A stretch of DNA of 64,000 nt from Eleginops maclovinus (taxonomy: Eukaryota; Chordata; Actinopteri; Perciformes; Eleginopidae): assembly GCF_036324505.1 (NCBI RefSeq), contig NC_086351.1, positions 9,189,983-9,253,982 of the forward strand, written 5' to 3'. Of this stretch, positions 1 to 11,389 are shown piece after piece. Below the pieces are notes generated by a model that saw nothing but the letters and a program-made list of their open reading frames with translations, had not been told where the DNA came from and made no database searches. Each line of letters starts with the position of its first letter. Position 1 is the stretch's first letter. The position numbers and the translations under genes were made by a program.

Positions 1-971
1 AGACAACCCTGTAACCAATACAAGCTGAGGGGCACGTAGGGAGACAAACAGCTCGCACACTCAAGTAAAAAGAAATGTAAAAGCATTCAATGCAATTGAA
101 AATATTAATCCTCTGATATTTTAATCCTGAATAAATGGAGCTACAGGCTTTAAGTATCCAGCACATTCCTGTGCATCTATAGAGGATGAAGAAGGGGCAC
201 GATGTGAACAGCCAGTGGCAGTGAGGAGAGGTCACACGTGCCATGATGAATTACAGTAGCCGGGCTTGTCTTGGCTGCTTGTTCATTAATGAGTCCTCTT
301 AGGGGAGTGTGCTGCGACAAAACAAAAGGACACATCAACGGGACATCAATTCTCATCAGCTCTTTACAGTGTGTCTGCAGTGTGCAGCTTGTTTTGGATC
401 TGCTTGTGTGCTCTCATAATGGAGTGTAGCTTCCCTAATCTTTAAATGACAAAAGCTAATTTGCCTATTTTCTGCTTGCACTCTATTTTCATTACACTTA
501 TAGGACTGGAAACACCAGTGACACATAATACAGGCATTATCAGAGTTTGAGTATAAAAACAACTTGAGTTTTATTACAATTCACACCTAAAGGTCTGGTT
601 ACCGAAATCAACCAATGGGAGGATAATACGTTTATTCTCCTTATTTAGGAAGACAAGTCAGATTTATAGTTATATATGATGAAGAGTTCATTCAGTCAAT
701 GTTATTCTTATTATAAAGCCTAAACTTAGAAATGATTAAATATCAAATCTATCCTCACTTAAAAACAGCCCGTTGACACAGAGATGATAAGATTGGATGA
801 CAAACACAATCTGTCACATGCTAGCACTGAGCTACCAATAACTGGAGGTGTGGAATTCTCTTCCCTGAGTGAAACTGCTAAAACACGTTAAAAGCTGCCT
901 GATAACACATTGTGTTAAAGGCAAATGCCAACTCTCTCTCTATGGATTACAAGTGTGGTTTAAGTGGAATG

Positions 972-1058
<87 letters not shown>

Positions 1059-1998
1059 GTTATGTTTGCCAGATACCGAGTGTGTTAAATGACAACCATG
1101 AGTGCAGGCCCACGCCGCCCACCCACTGCACAATGGGCAATGTGATAAAAAAAAAGGCTAATGGACGAACAGATGAATACAAATTTGAATCAATGGATGG
1201 ATGAAGAGTTGGATGGTGTTCAGGATTTTAGGTTCAGTTATGCAACCATTTAAAAGCAGCAGAAGTTACCTTATGGGTTATAGCATTAAATGAAACCAGG
1301 AAACCCCATTGTAGAATTGAAATTCCCTACCTCTTGAACTTAAATACTATGGATTAACAGTACATTTCTTTATTTAACTGCTCACTGCAACGTCAATTTT
1401 AATGTACAGAATACACCTTACATCATCATAGTGTACATAACCCCTTGGCATTGAAGATGTTCCCTTGACCTGAATGCTTTGCTGAGAAAGGAGAATGTCA
1501 ACTATCTTCGCTTGGAGACCGGTAAAGCTTTTACTATAACTAAAAGTATGTTTAAGACCCTTTCAGAGAGTGTATGTGTGGATACCTGTGTCGTACTTGG
1601 GCTAGCAGCAGTGTGTGTATGTGTTTGAACTACCAAGCAGAAACAGCCAAGCTCGTTTTAACCGAAAAAAGCAGGTTTTTCTTCATTGGAAAAACTGTAT
1701 TACATCACATGCAAACAGAAAGAGCTTATTTTTTAATGCAAAAAAGTGTTTATAATTGCTGTGAAAAAAAAAATGTATACTGGGTACACTATGTCAGTAG
1801 CTTCACAAGGCATCTTTGCTTCCACTAATGGTCGTCATGTGTGATATCTAACTGGACGTGTATTAGTAAAATACACATGCCATTAACAGGAGAACACCAT
1901 AAAGTGCCTTGTGCCAGTTTTTCATCCTGCACTGTATGCACTTTTGACCTGCACCCTCATGTACTTTGGACTTGCATCTCCAAATTGATCTTATATTC
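1..1998. other. thsd7a intron 1, distal part: no gene seen
   Basis: This stretch lies downstream of the thsd7a first exon (13,751-13,901, minus strand) and is read as part of its large first intron. Short open frames are present on both strands. None shows a recognisable domain, and none has paired splice sites with a coding-like frame. The large second THSD7A exon, which would encode the first thrombospondin type-1 repeats, was looked for between 1 and 13,750 and not found, so the intron continues beyond the left edge. The only clear structure is the (GT)n microsatellite at 974-1057. Confidence 0.6.
974..1057. repeat. (GT)n microsatellite, about 42 units
   Basis: An uninterrupted GT dinucleotide run of about 84 bp. 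It creates an artificial Cys-Val open frame on the plus strand. Confidence 0.97.
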
Positions 1999-4900
1999 AG
2001 GTTCAAGGTTCAAGGCTTTATTTGTCATATGCACAGCAGATACAGCGTATATGTTGGCAATGAAAATCTTATGTCGCGTGCTCCTCCAACAACTCAACAT
2101 ACATGGTGCAAATAACATAAATAAAATAGTGCAAAAAGAGAGAAGAATATTTACAGTAACAGCAATAAAGATTTGAGGATGTGAAATATATACATATGTG
2201 GAATACATTGAAAGTATTTAAACACTTTACACTGTTGAATGAGGAGGTATGGACAGATGCATATATTATGTATAGCAGATATATATGGCAGATATGTACA
2301 ATATATAGATATGTGTACTATAAACAGATATGTATGGCAGATGTGTATAATATATATATATATGTATGTGTGTACTATAAAAAGATGTGAGTAGACATTC
2401 ACACAGCTCAGGAGTTCAGTAGTCTTATAGCCTGTGGTATAAAACTGTCTCTGAGTCTGGTGGTCTTGGTCCGGATGCTGCGGTACCGTCTGCCAGACGG
2501 CAGCAGACAGAACAGATTGTTGCTGGGGTGATGGGGGTCCTTTAATATCCTACCGGCCTTCTTCCTACACCGCTGGGTGTAGAGGTCCTCCATGGATGGC
2601 AGCTCCGTCCTGGTGATGTGCTGAGCAGTTTTCACCACCCTCTGTAGAGTCTTACGGTTGAGGGCGGTGCAACTGCCATACCAGGCGGTGATGCAGCCAG
2701 TCAGGATACTCTCGATGGTGCACCTGTAGAAGTTGCAGAGTATCCTGGAGTCCATGTTGAACTTCCGCAGCCTGCGGAGGAAGAAGAGCCGCTGTCGAGC
2801 CGTCTTGGATATGACCCTGGTGTGATGTGTCCATGTCAGGTCCTCACTGATGTTTACCCCGAGGAACCTGAAGCTGCTGACTCTCTCCACAGGATTCCCG
2901 TCGATGGTGATGGGTGTGTGTGCCTCTCTCTGCCTCTTCCTGTAGTCCACAATCAGCTCCTTTGTTTTGCTGACGTTGAGATGGAGGTTGTTGTCCTGGC
3001 ACCAAGATGTCAGGGCTCTGACCTCCTCTCTGTACGCCGTCTCGTCGCCGTCTGTGATCAGGCCGATGACGGTCGTGTCGTCAGCAAACTTGATGATGGT
3101 GTTGGAGCTGTGTGTGGCCACGCAGTCGTGCGTGAACAGGGAGTAGAGGAGAGGGCTGAGCACACAACCCTGAGGGGCTCCGGTGTTGAGGGTCAAGGTG
3201 GAGGATGTGATGTTCCCCATCCGCACTGCCTGGGATCTGCCCGTCAGGAAGCTCATGATCCAGTCACAGAGGGCGCTGTTGAGCCCAAGGTCCCTGAGCT
3301 TAATGATGAGCTTGGAGGGCACAATGGTGTTGAATGCTGAACTGTAGTCAATGAACAGCATTCTCACATAAGTGTTCCTCTGGTCCAGGTGGGAGAGGGC
3401 AGTGTGGAGGGTGAGGGAGATGGCATCATCCGTGGACCTGTTTGCTCTGTAGGCAAACTGCAGGGGGTCCAGTGAGTCAGGGAGGGAGGAGGTGATAAAA
3501 GTTTTGACTAACCGCTCAAAGCACTTCATGATGATGGAGGTGAGTGCAACTGGGCGGTAGTCATTGAGGCAGATGGGTTTTGTCTTTTTGGGGACAGGGA
3601 CAATGATGGACTCTTTAAAGCATGTGGGGACTACAGACTGGAGCAGTGACCTATTGAAAATGTCTGTGAACACATCTGCCAGCTGAACTGCACACACCTT
3701 GAGAGCACGGCCAGGGATGCCATCAGGTCCCGGAGCCCTGTGTGCGTTGATCCTTTTCAGAGATCTACACACATCTGCACTGGTTAAAACCAGTGAGCAG
3801 GGATCCTGGGCCTTTGGTGCCTCCACAGCCGGGGGCTTCTCAAAGCGTGCATAAAATGTGTTCAGTTCATCTGGGAGAGATGCAGACACTTCCTCAGCAC
3901 CACTCGTTGTCCTTTTGTAGTCTGTTATTGTTTTTAGTCCAGACCACATATTTCTGGCGTTGGAGCCCTTGTAGTTCGACTCCACCTTGTCCCTGTATTG
4001 TCTTTTCGCACTGCTAATAGCTCTCCGGAGTGCATACCTGGAATTCCTGTACTCATCCAAATCACCGCCGCTGTGCGCGATGGCCCGTGCTTTAAGTTTA
4101 GCTCGGACCTCGCCGTTTATCCAGGGCTTCTCATTTGGGAATGTCCGTACAGTAATCCGCGGCACGACGTCATCGATGCATTTGCCGATGTAGCAAATGA
4201 CCGCGTCAGTGTGTGTGTTTATATCGTCCTCCTCAAACACACACCACTCCGTGATGCCAAAGCAGTGGCGGAGAGCAGAGTCAGACTGCTCGGACCAACG
4301 CTGCACTGTCCTTGTCACAGGTCGGTCCCTCTTCAGTCTCTGCCGGTAAACGGGGAGCAGAAGAAGAGATATGTGGTCTGACTTGCCGAAGGGGGGGCGG
4401 GGGAGGGCTTTATATCCATGCCGGAAAGGAGTGTAAACATGGTCCAGTGTATTTCCACCGCGCGTGGGGCAGCTGACGTGCTGATAGTATTTCGGCAGGA
4501 CTTTCTTCATGTTGGCTCTGTTAAAATCCCCGGCCACAATAAATGCGGCCTCTGGCCGAGAAGTCTCTGTCCTGTCGATAATCCCATACAGCTCCTCCAG
4601 CGCTGTGTTGTTGTCAGCGTGCGGCGGAACATACACTGCTGTTAGAACAACAGATGTGAACTCCCTCGGCAGATAAAAAGGCCGGCATCCGATCATGATG
4701 TGCTCTAGGCTGGGAGAACAGTCCGAAGAAATGATCTCCACATCTGAGCACCAGTTGTTGTTAATCATGAAGCAGACACCTCCTCCCTTGCTCTTCCCTG
4801 ACTTTATTGTCCGGTCCTGGCGATGAATGGAGAATCCGTGTGGAACAATGGCGGCGTCCGGTATCGTGGGGTCGAGCCAAGTCTCCGTGAAAACCAAAAC

Positions 4901-5335
4901 ATTACAGGTCTTAATGTCCCGTTGAAATGCCACCCTGCTACGGAGTTCGTCCAGCTTATTATCCAGGGATTGGACATTTGCCAGAAGTAAACTCGGTAGA
5001 GGAGGCCTGTTTTCACGTTTCCTCAGCCTGACCAGGACCCCGGCCCGGGAACCTCGTGGTCTCTTCCTCCTGCGCTCCACAGGTAGAGCTCCAGCAGGTA
5101 AACACGGAGACTCTCCATTGTTTGCAGGTCGTCGTGGATTATTGCTGTCCACCAGCGACCTGATGTGTAAAAGTTGTTCTCTATCATATTGGATGATAGG
5201 GCTCGCTTGGGCGGTTTGCATGTTGCAAAAAAAGTTAAAAACAACCAACAAAGTAAAACAATAAAAACACTAAGATGTGGGGTTGTTGAGGAGCTCGAGA
5301 CACGGCAGCCATCCTCGGCGCCATCTTGGGAGGGG
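1999..5335 (-). mobile_element. LINE retrotransposon, L2 clade, near full length
   Basis: A non-LTR retrotransposon inserted in thsd7a intron 1, reading right to left. The 5' end, around 5,335, has a GC-rich leader with an AAGATGGCGCC-type motif typical of LINE promoters. A single long ORF (2,408-5,251) encodes endonuclease plus reverse transcriptase. The 3' UTR (about 1,999-2,407) carries AT-rich imperfect repeats of about 40 bp. On the minus strand it ends in the short tandem tail CTTGAACCTTGAACC, which is characteristic of L2-type fish LINEs. A poly-A tail is not needed in this clade. I could not identify a convincing target-site duplication, so the ends are approximate. The clade is assigned from the protein and the tail, not from a search. 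Confidence 0.85.
2408..5251 (-). CDS. LINE ORF2-type polyprotein: endonuclease plus reverse transcriptase
   Basis: 947 codons without an internal stop. The N-terminal apurinic-like endonuclease spans roughly residues 86-310. It shows the metal and catalytic positions expected of the family: Asn92, Glu123 in FTETWL, Asp242/Asn244 in AGDFN and Ser291-Asp292-His293 near GKSDH. The reverse transcriptase spans roughly residues 500-790. It has the block around DYRPVALTS, the first catalytic Asp635 in FIDYSSAFN, the GAPQGCVLSPLLY block (691-703) and the FADD box with Asp724-Asp725. The C-terminus has the LLPSGRRYR...RDSF.PQAIRLLNS ending common in fish L2 elements. All visible catalytic motifs are intact. 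The start is the first Met after the leader. A separate ORF1 is not seen. Plus-strand frames inside this region are antisense shadows. Confidence 0.93.
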   Translation of the reverse strand: MLVVFNFFCNMQTAQASPIIQYDREQLLHIRSLVDSNNPRRPANNGESPCLPAGALPVERRRKRPRGSRAGVLVRLRKRENRPPLPSLLLANVQSLDNKLDELRSRVAFQRDIKTCNVLVFTETWLDPTIPDAAIVPHGFSIHRQDRTIKSGKSKGGGVCFMINNNWCSDVEIISSDCSPSLEHIMIGCRPFYLPREFTSVVLTAVYVPPHADNNTALEELYGIIDRTETSRPEAAFIVAGDFNRANMKKVLPKYYQHVSCPTRGGNTLDHVYTPFRHGYKALPRPPFGKSDHISLLLLPVYRQRLKRDRPVTRTVQRWSEQSDSALRHCFGITEWCVFEEDDINTHTDAVICYIGKCIDDVVPRITVRTFPNEKPWINGEVRAKLKARAIAHSGGDLDEYRNSRYALRRAISSAKRQYRDKVESNYKGSNARNMWSGLKTITDYKRTTSGAEEVSASLPDELNTFYARFEKPPAVEAPKAQDPCSLVLTSADVCRSLKRINAHRAPGPDGIPGRALKVCAVQLADVFTDIFNRSLLQSVVPTCFKESIIVPVPKKTKPICLNDYRPVALTSIIMKCFERLVKTFITSSLPDSLDPLQFAYRANRSTDDAISLTLHTALSHLDQRNTYVRMLFIDYSSAFNTIVPSKLIIKLRDLGLNSALCDWIMSFLTGRSQAVRMGNITSSTLTLNTGAPQGCVLSPLLYSLFTHDCVATHSSNTIIKFADDTTVIGLITDGDETAYREEVRALTSWCQDNNLHLNVSKTKELIVDYRKRQREAHTPITIDGNPVERVSSFRFLGVNISEDLTWTHHTRVISKTARQRLFFLRRLRKFNMDSRILCNFYRCTIESILTGCITAWYGSCTALNRKTLQRVVKTAQHITRTELPSMEDLYTQRCRKKAGRILKDPHHPSNNLFCLLPSGRRYRSIRTKTTRLRDSFIPQAIRLLNS

Positions 5336-5400
5336 AATCATTTAGCCAATACAGATGTCACTAAATAAACCAGGATTTATATCTTCAGAGTTATGACTAT

Positions 5401-5873
5401 CATAATCAGAATCCCTTTATTCGTCCCACAAAGGGGACATTTTTGATTCATTACAGCAAAAAGAGCCCAAGACAGCTTAATGTAAAACCAAGACACAAAA
5501 ATATATACAACAATTACACAATTATACAGAAGACACAAAAATAGACCTCAGAAACCGTTCTGAGGTATAGCAGCCAGGTAGATATTGCACAGTAATTAAC
5601 TATATATTTCCTCAATTTCCCTCGGGATAAATAAAGCTTCTTGAATCTTGAATCTTGAATCCGTATATATATATATTGCACATGCTGTGGGGTGTTATAT
5701 TCTGTGTTGTTATATGTGTATGGGTCTACCGGGGGCCATGATGGTTGTACAGTCTGACCGCTGCAGGAAGGAAGGACCTGCGGTATCTCTCCGTGAGACA
5801 CCTCGGGTGCAGCAGCCTGTCACTGAAGGAGCTGCACAGTGCGGACAGGGTGTCCTGGAGGGGGTTTATGTTC
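5401..5873 (-). mobile_element. 5'-truncated LINE fragment, second family, minus strand
   Basis: Read on the minus strand, about 5,715-5,870 encodes the last residues of a LINE reverse-transcriptase protein, including DTLSALCSSFSDRLLHPR and RYRRSFLPAAVRLYNHH, then a stop. A 3' UTR continues leftward to about 5,401, where the strand reads GGGACGAATAAAGGGATTC, a common fish LINE 3' end. The C-terminal sequence differs from the neighbouring L2 element (AAVRLYNHH against QAIRLLNS), so it is a different family. I did not fix which; Rex1-like is possible. Only the last 50 or so codons remain, so the copy is dead on arrival. A short piece in the other orientation (about 5,593-5,662) interrupts it. 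Confidence 0.7.
5593..5662 (+). mobile_element. Short LINE 3'-end fragment nested in the truncated LINE
   Basis: On the plus strand this reads a terminal segment with CCCTCGGGATAAATAAAGC followed by three TTGAATC-type tandem units, the signature 3' tail of fish non-LTR elements. It points opposite to the surrounding fragment, which suggests a nested insertion or a local rearrangement. Confidence 0.5.
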
Positions 5874-8348
5874 TGATAATAGTCTTTTTAAATTTAAGAC
5901 ATTCCAATTCCACTTTCCCAGGTTCTCAGATATGAACATTGCTGCTTTTTCTCTTTGTTACATCCTCATAAATCAAATATATAAGCACTCGATACCATAA
6001 AAAATACAAAGGCTTAGAACTCTCGGGCTTTGTAACTTTTTATTTGTTTTGTAGACCAAAGTTTAACCAATTATCAACAAACTTTTAAAAGGAAAGGTCT
6101 TCCCTGTAGGTAAAATAAATGTACGGGAGGGAAGGGACCACCAAAGCACAGATATTCCAGACACAGCACCACGCCTGTCTGCTGTAGACATGAGGAGGTA
6201 CTGAGCCAGATCAACCTACTACTGGGATATTCATATACGGCCAACCCTGCCCAGCCTGAGGCCATCTGCTGCCCTCCCTCTAATCCAGGGGCTTGTCACT
6301 GATGATTAGCCGGCCGTTCTATCACTCTCCCTCAGCGTCTACCATTATATACAGTATTTCTGCTTTATTATGTCAATACTAGTGTTATGGCATGGCGTAG
6401 AGTGCTCTTAGCCTAGATGCATACAAATCCTCTATGCTTCATCTCATCATCTTTGTCTCTCCCCCTCCCTCCTTCTTTATTTCAGGACTATTGTGCTGTT
6501 GTTGCGGCTTAAATAAAGACATGCAGACTCCCTTTTTGACTCTACAAATTAACCACCTTCTTCAATTCCGGTTGCCATGTACACCTTAAATATACCAAAG
6601 TCTTTTTTTGGCACTAAAGAATTAAAATGCAGATAGATATGAGCAGCCGTTTCAAGGATAAAGCACCTACTGCTTGAATGCAAATGAGGTCAATGGCATC
6701 AATCAAGGCTATAATTGAAGGATTTACTACCAACTTGACTTTTGAAATCAGTTTGAAAGCCTTCTCTCTCAGATTGTGAGCAATAAGATCTGCCTTTTAG
6801 TGTGAAGGTTGACTCTCTGGAGAGGGTAACAGACATGGTAATAGTTTAGAATTAAAAATAGATGGACAGATTTCACCGAAATCATGTCAAAAAGTATTGA
6901 ATTGATTGGAATGAAATTTGGTAAAAATGTAAAGGAACTATAATATCATCATGCTAATCATGGTTCATGGTTTATGTTGAATGTACATTTTAGGATTGGC
7001 TATTGCACATAAGAGTCAAAGTTTTGAATGTAACAATTCATATTCTCAATATAGGAAATGATAGGAAACACATTGATGTTCTAAGGATGAATTGTAACCA
7101 ATTTGATAGTGCTAAACTTTATTTTTGTTATATTACTCTTAGTCTTGCTTACTAAAAAGTTGGATCTTTATTACTGATTGTGTGTCGGCTTACGTTACCA
7201 TTGTCATTGTGAGTGTGTTAGCAGACTGACGTTAGCGATTAGCTCAAAGCACTGCTATGCACACAGACAAAGCAGCTAGTTACAGTAAATTACTCTTCTC
7301 TAATTTGCATCTGCATTGTATCATTGTGCAGTCAAATTTAAATGAAACTGAAGCACAACAAGTACAAGTCAGAAGACTGAGGGGTCAGCCCTATTCTACA
7401 GACCAACACCATCAAATCAGGGATTGGCAACTACTGTCACAAACAATTACCTAAAGCCACTGTCCTGTCACTGTTGCTTAGGGCACTCTGAGGAATTACT
7501 GCACCATGTTTACTCAACAAACCAAGAACACATGGTCCAACAAAAAACAAGCATAAAATCATTCAGAAATGGGGTCAAAACTGCAGCAGTGAGAAGTGAC
7601 TTTTAACAACAAAAGCATTGTGATTATATAAGACACAAAGCAGCAGCTCAGTATTCAAAAGTAATATTGTCATGATACTTAGCCAGATTTAATAGCTTTT
7701 ATATATCATTCTTTAAGCACACAGTAGATTATAGCAGTCTGTGTATACAGTTTATGACATTATCTAATGATGAATTAATCTTCTTGCTGCAAAACGATCC
7801 AGTTCTACATCAGCTTACCCTAAAGACAGCAAAGCAACAACACTACTACTGTGCAACAAGACGCTTTTATGTTCAAAATGGATTTTAAAATATGCCCATG
7901 TATTCCCAACAGCAGAGCAAAAACAATATGGCCAGTGGGAGAGATGAAGGATAGGGCTGCTGTATGGACAGCAGAATATTTACTCCTGAGCCTCCTCCAT
8001 CTCTAAGGCTTTATTAGAGTAGCAGCACAGCCTCTAAATGTCACTGCTTTCTTCAATGACGCCGCTATTCCTTTCAGCCCAGTGAAGCCGCCTCGTTACC
8101 TCTCATGGGAGTAAAAGGCCTGTTTTGAATACCACTCCCTGACCACGAAAGTACTCGGCTTCCTCAATGTGGGCACATCATTTGTTTGTGTTTCAACTGG
8201 TGGCTCAGTGCAGATTTGAACAGTCACCACAGGGATGTGACCACTGTGAAACCCAAGCCCTCCATTTATTTTTAAAGAAGACTGGAGAAAAACTAGTTGG
8301 TAAAGCTCGGGAAATTAGGGAGGCGAATGTATTCATACCAGATTATAA

Positions 8349-8390
8349 GGAATGACTGGGGAAATACTCCTGTATTACCCCAGTCATTCC
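8349..8390. repeat. Perfect 13-bp inverted repeat (hairpin)
   Basis: GGAATGACTGGGG at 8,349-8,361 is matched exactly by its reverse complement at 8,378-8,390, leaving a 16-nt loop. It lies in intron 1 of thsd7a, with no gene or transposon ends obvious around it. Confidence 0.85.
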
Positions 8391-11240
8391 ATGAATGAAA
8401 ACAGCAACTAGCCCCAAAAGGCCCTTGAGGAAGACCCTTAACCCTTACCCTTTAGCTAAGAGTAGTAGACATTGTAGATTTCACATAAAAATGTCCAAAG
8501 ATGACTAAATGTACAGTTTGATGCTGATAAAATTGAGCAAAAAAAGGTAGGTCTGACTTCTATCATATACTTATCTTTTTACAGCAGCTTTTGTCCCTTT
8601 GATTTACGAGGTCAAGGCTGATAATCAGGGGGAAAAATCCTCCCCACATAACTCTATCTAAATTAATCTATCACTGATCTGCTTATTCACATAATGTCGG
8701 CCCACAAAATACACTGTAGTGTAGCTGACACAGTGCCCCATCTAAAATATGTGATGAGCTATTTGAATATGGTGGAATAAGGCAGCGGGAATCCTCTTAT
8801 GTCACTCTAAATAAAGTTTTTTGCACGATGTGTAATCTCTAATCCTGCCATGCCTCCTATATCAGTAAAGGCCAGGTTTTAGTGTAAGCTCTACCAAACT
8901 CTGGCATCTCGTTAGAATCTTTCTCCAATGGATGGATTGGCTATTTTTAAAAACACAGCAGTTTGGAGTGAAAGAGAGGGGCGGGGGTATAAAGCCATAA
9001 AACAGGTCAGGGTCAAATGTGACGTATTGTGCATCGAATATTTTTAAAAGCAAGTGCAATGTAATTGTACACTATTGGCCAGCTCTGTATCAATTTCCAC
9101 TGGGGTGACGCTAAACCACAGACCGCTGGAGCATGAGCATCACAAAAACTAACTTTGAAATATAGCTTCCTTCCTCTTTTAGACAGAGAGCTGCTGAGGC
9201 CAAATGGCTGTCGTTTCCAGAGGAAGGCTCCACAGGCTGCTGAGTGCTCACTTTCCGATGGTTGTAGGGCCAGGCACAAACAACAGACACAATTAGCCTC
9301 CATTTCCACTCCAACTGAACTAGTAATGAAAAACAAAAACACAGGCATACGGAATTAAAATAAACCCCATTGGCATACTGTGTAATGAAATATGAAAATC
9401 CCAAGGAAATTGTCTTAATTTATATGCAAGGTCTAAATGTGTTTCCTGTTGCCACGGAATTTAAACAGTGGCTGGCCAATTACCTTCCAGACTCCTGATG
9501 GCCCTCAGGTGCTATGCTAATTAGGGTCATAGAGGGTCACGTTGTAATGCACTCACCAAAATGAGTCGGGATTCTCCAGGGGATATTCTTGTTTTGGAAT
9601 GATGCCAGTCACAATCCTGCTGGTATCAAAGCTTCTTCAGCCAACCTGTGTTTGTGTTTCTATTTAAAACAACTGTCAGTTACCATGTGTGCGCAGGTAT
9701 TAGCAAACGGCTATTTAAAGATAAAGGATTTCAAGGTGTACAGAGAGAGCTGAATCTAAAACCATGGGATAATGGGTGGGGCTGGCGGTCAGGTCAGTTA
9801 AGGACATGAGTCAATCAAGTATGCCGCCCAAAATAAATCCTTTAATAGTGTCAGGAAGAGGAGAATATTTAGCTGAAGTCAGTCCACATGCATTTAGAGG
9901 ATCAGGCAAAACTAAGCATTTCCAATTCCCCACTTAGAACTCTAACTTTTTTTTCGATCTATGTCAAGGCTCTACTTTTGAACTGTTCGTTAAAATGAGT
10001 TTGGCTGAGGGCGTTAAGCCATATAAATGACCTTGGCTTTCTGTATTGAACTTGTGAACCTGTCATAACCATTTTCCCTCAGTTTTCTTGCCGGCCTTTT
10101 CAGTTGGTCTGTTGTTCTGTAATAGCAGGTGATCGTGCAAGAACCACTAACAATCCTCAGCGAGGCTGACATCCTTCACTGCCAGTGCCTCTCTGAAAAG
10201 AGGAGTGTATTCGGCTAACAATGGCCTGTCAGCCGCAGTCACCCTGTCCCTGTGCATTGAAAGGTGACATCAGCGCGACGTGGTGACACACCGTCGCGTT
10301 CAGAGCCCTGAAAGCTGAAGTGGTCTTCATTGTATGATACTGACTGAAACTCCATTGTCTCTGCAATGTCATTACAGATGCGGGGCTGACACATGTAAAG
10401 GGCTGGTACATTTACACACTCACCCGCATAGACACACACATTCTGGATTTGATCTGTAATGTCTATAAATGTCAGAGAAATATTGAAAATGTCCATCCCT
10501 AAACAGCAAAGCATCTAACAGGTTGCCAATCAGAAGCCTGTGCAGTGACCTGGATTGTTTTCTAAAATGTGTTTCAAAATGTTGTGTGGATCTGCATTGA
10601 TTTATCCATAAAATTCAAACTCTACCAGCTAATAACAAACACAACAAACATGTTTGCATAGTAATAATACCTTGGAGCATTTAGTTTGATAACCAGTGCC
10701 TGAATTTTCAGGTCTATGACGTGGAGAGGCAGGTGCTGATAAGTGTGACTTGACACATAGAGGCGAGACGGTCTGTGAAATAAGATTGTCTTGATCAGGG
10801 GCCAGGTGCACCATTCGTAATCTGAATGATAGATAATCTGGATCACAGAAAAGATTACGGATCCTGCATTTAGCGCGGCTGGGAGTTAATAAACACAGAT
10901 CAGATTGGGATGTCAAACATCATTGATACATCATTTGGAACCTGTTGATGCACCTTAACCTCTCAGAAAGATGTAAACATTTTGAATTTCAGATTTTTGC
11001 ATCATGAAGAAACCGCACAAGAAACACTTACAGTCGAGTGTATAGAGAATGCCAAAATATTGAGAAGTTACATTATTTGTTTTCTTGAATACACCATCAC
11101 CTCCTGACACCTGTAATTGCTTTGTCCTCGGGCACACATGTGAGATCTTGACAGCTCAAACCAAGCAACCTTGTCGCTCCAACAACAGAATTTAATGAAG
11201 CAGGCACACAGTACCAGAATAGGAATAATGCACCTGCCTC

Positions 11241-11389
<149 letters not shown>

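Noticed and set aside
869..1204. 111-residue open frame rich in Cys-Val
   Set aside because: It is a translation of the (GT)n microsatellite; no coding signal outside it.
2822..4645. Several plus-strand open frames of 60-172 codons
   Set aside because: Antisense shadows of the LINE ORF, with no domain of their own.
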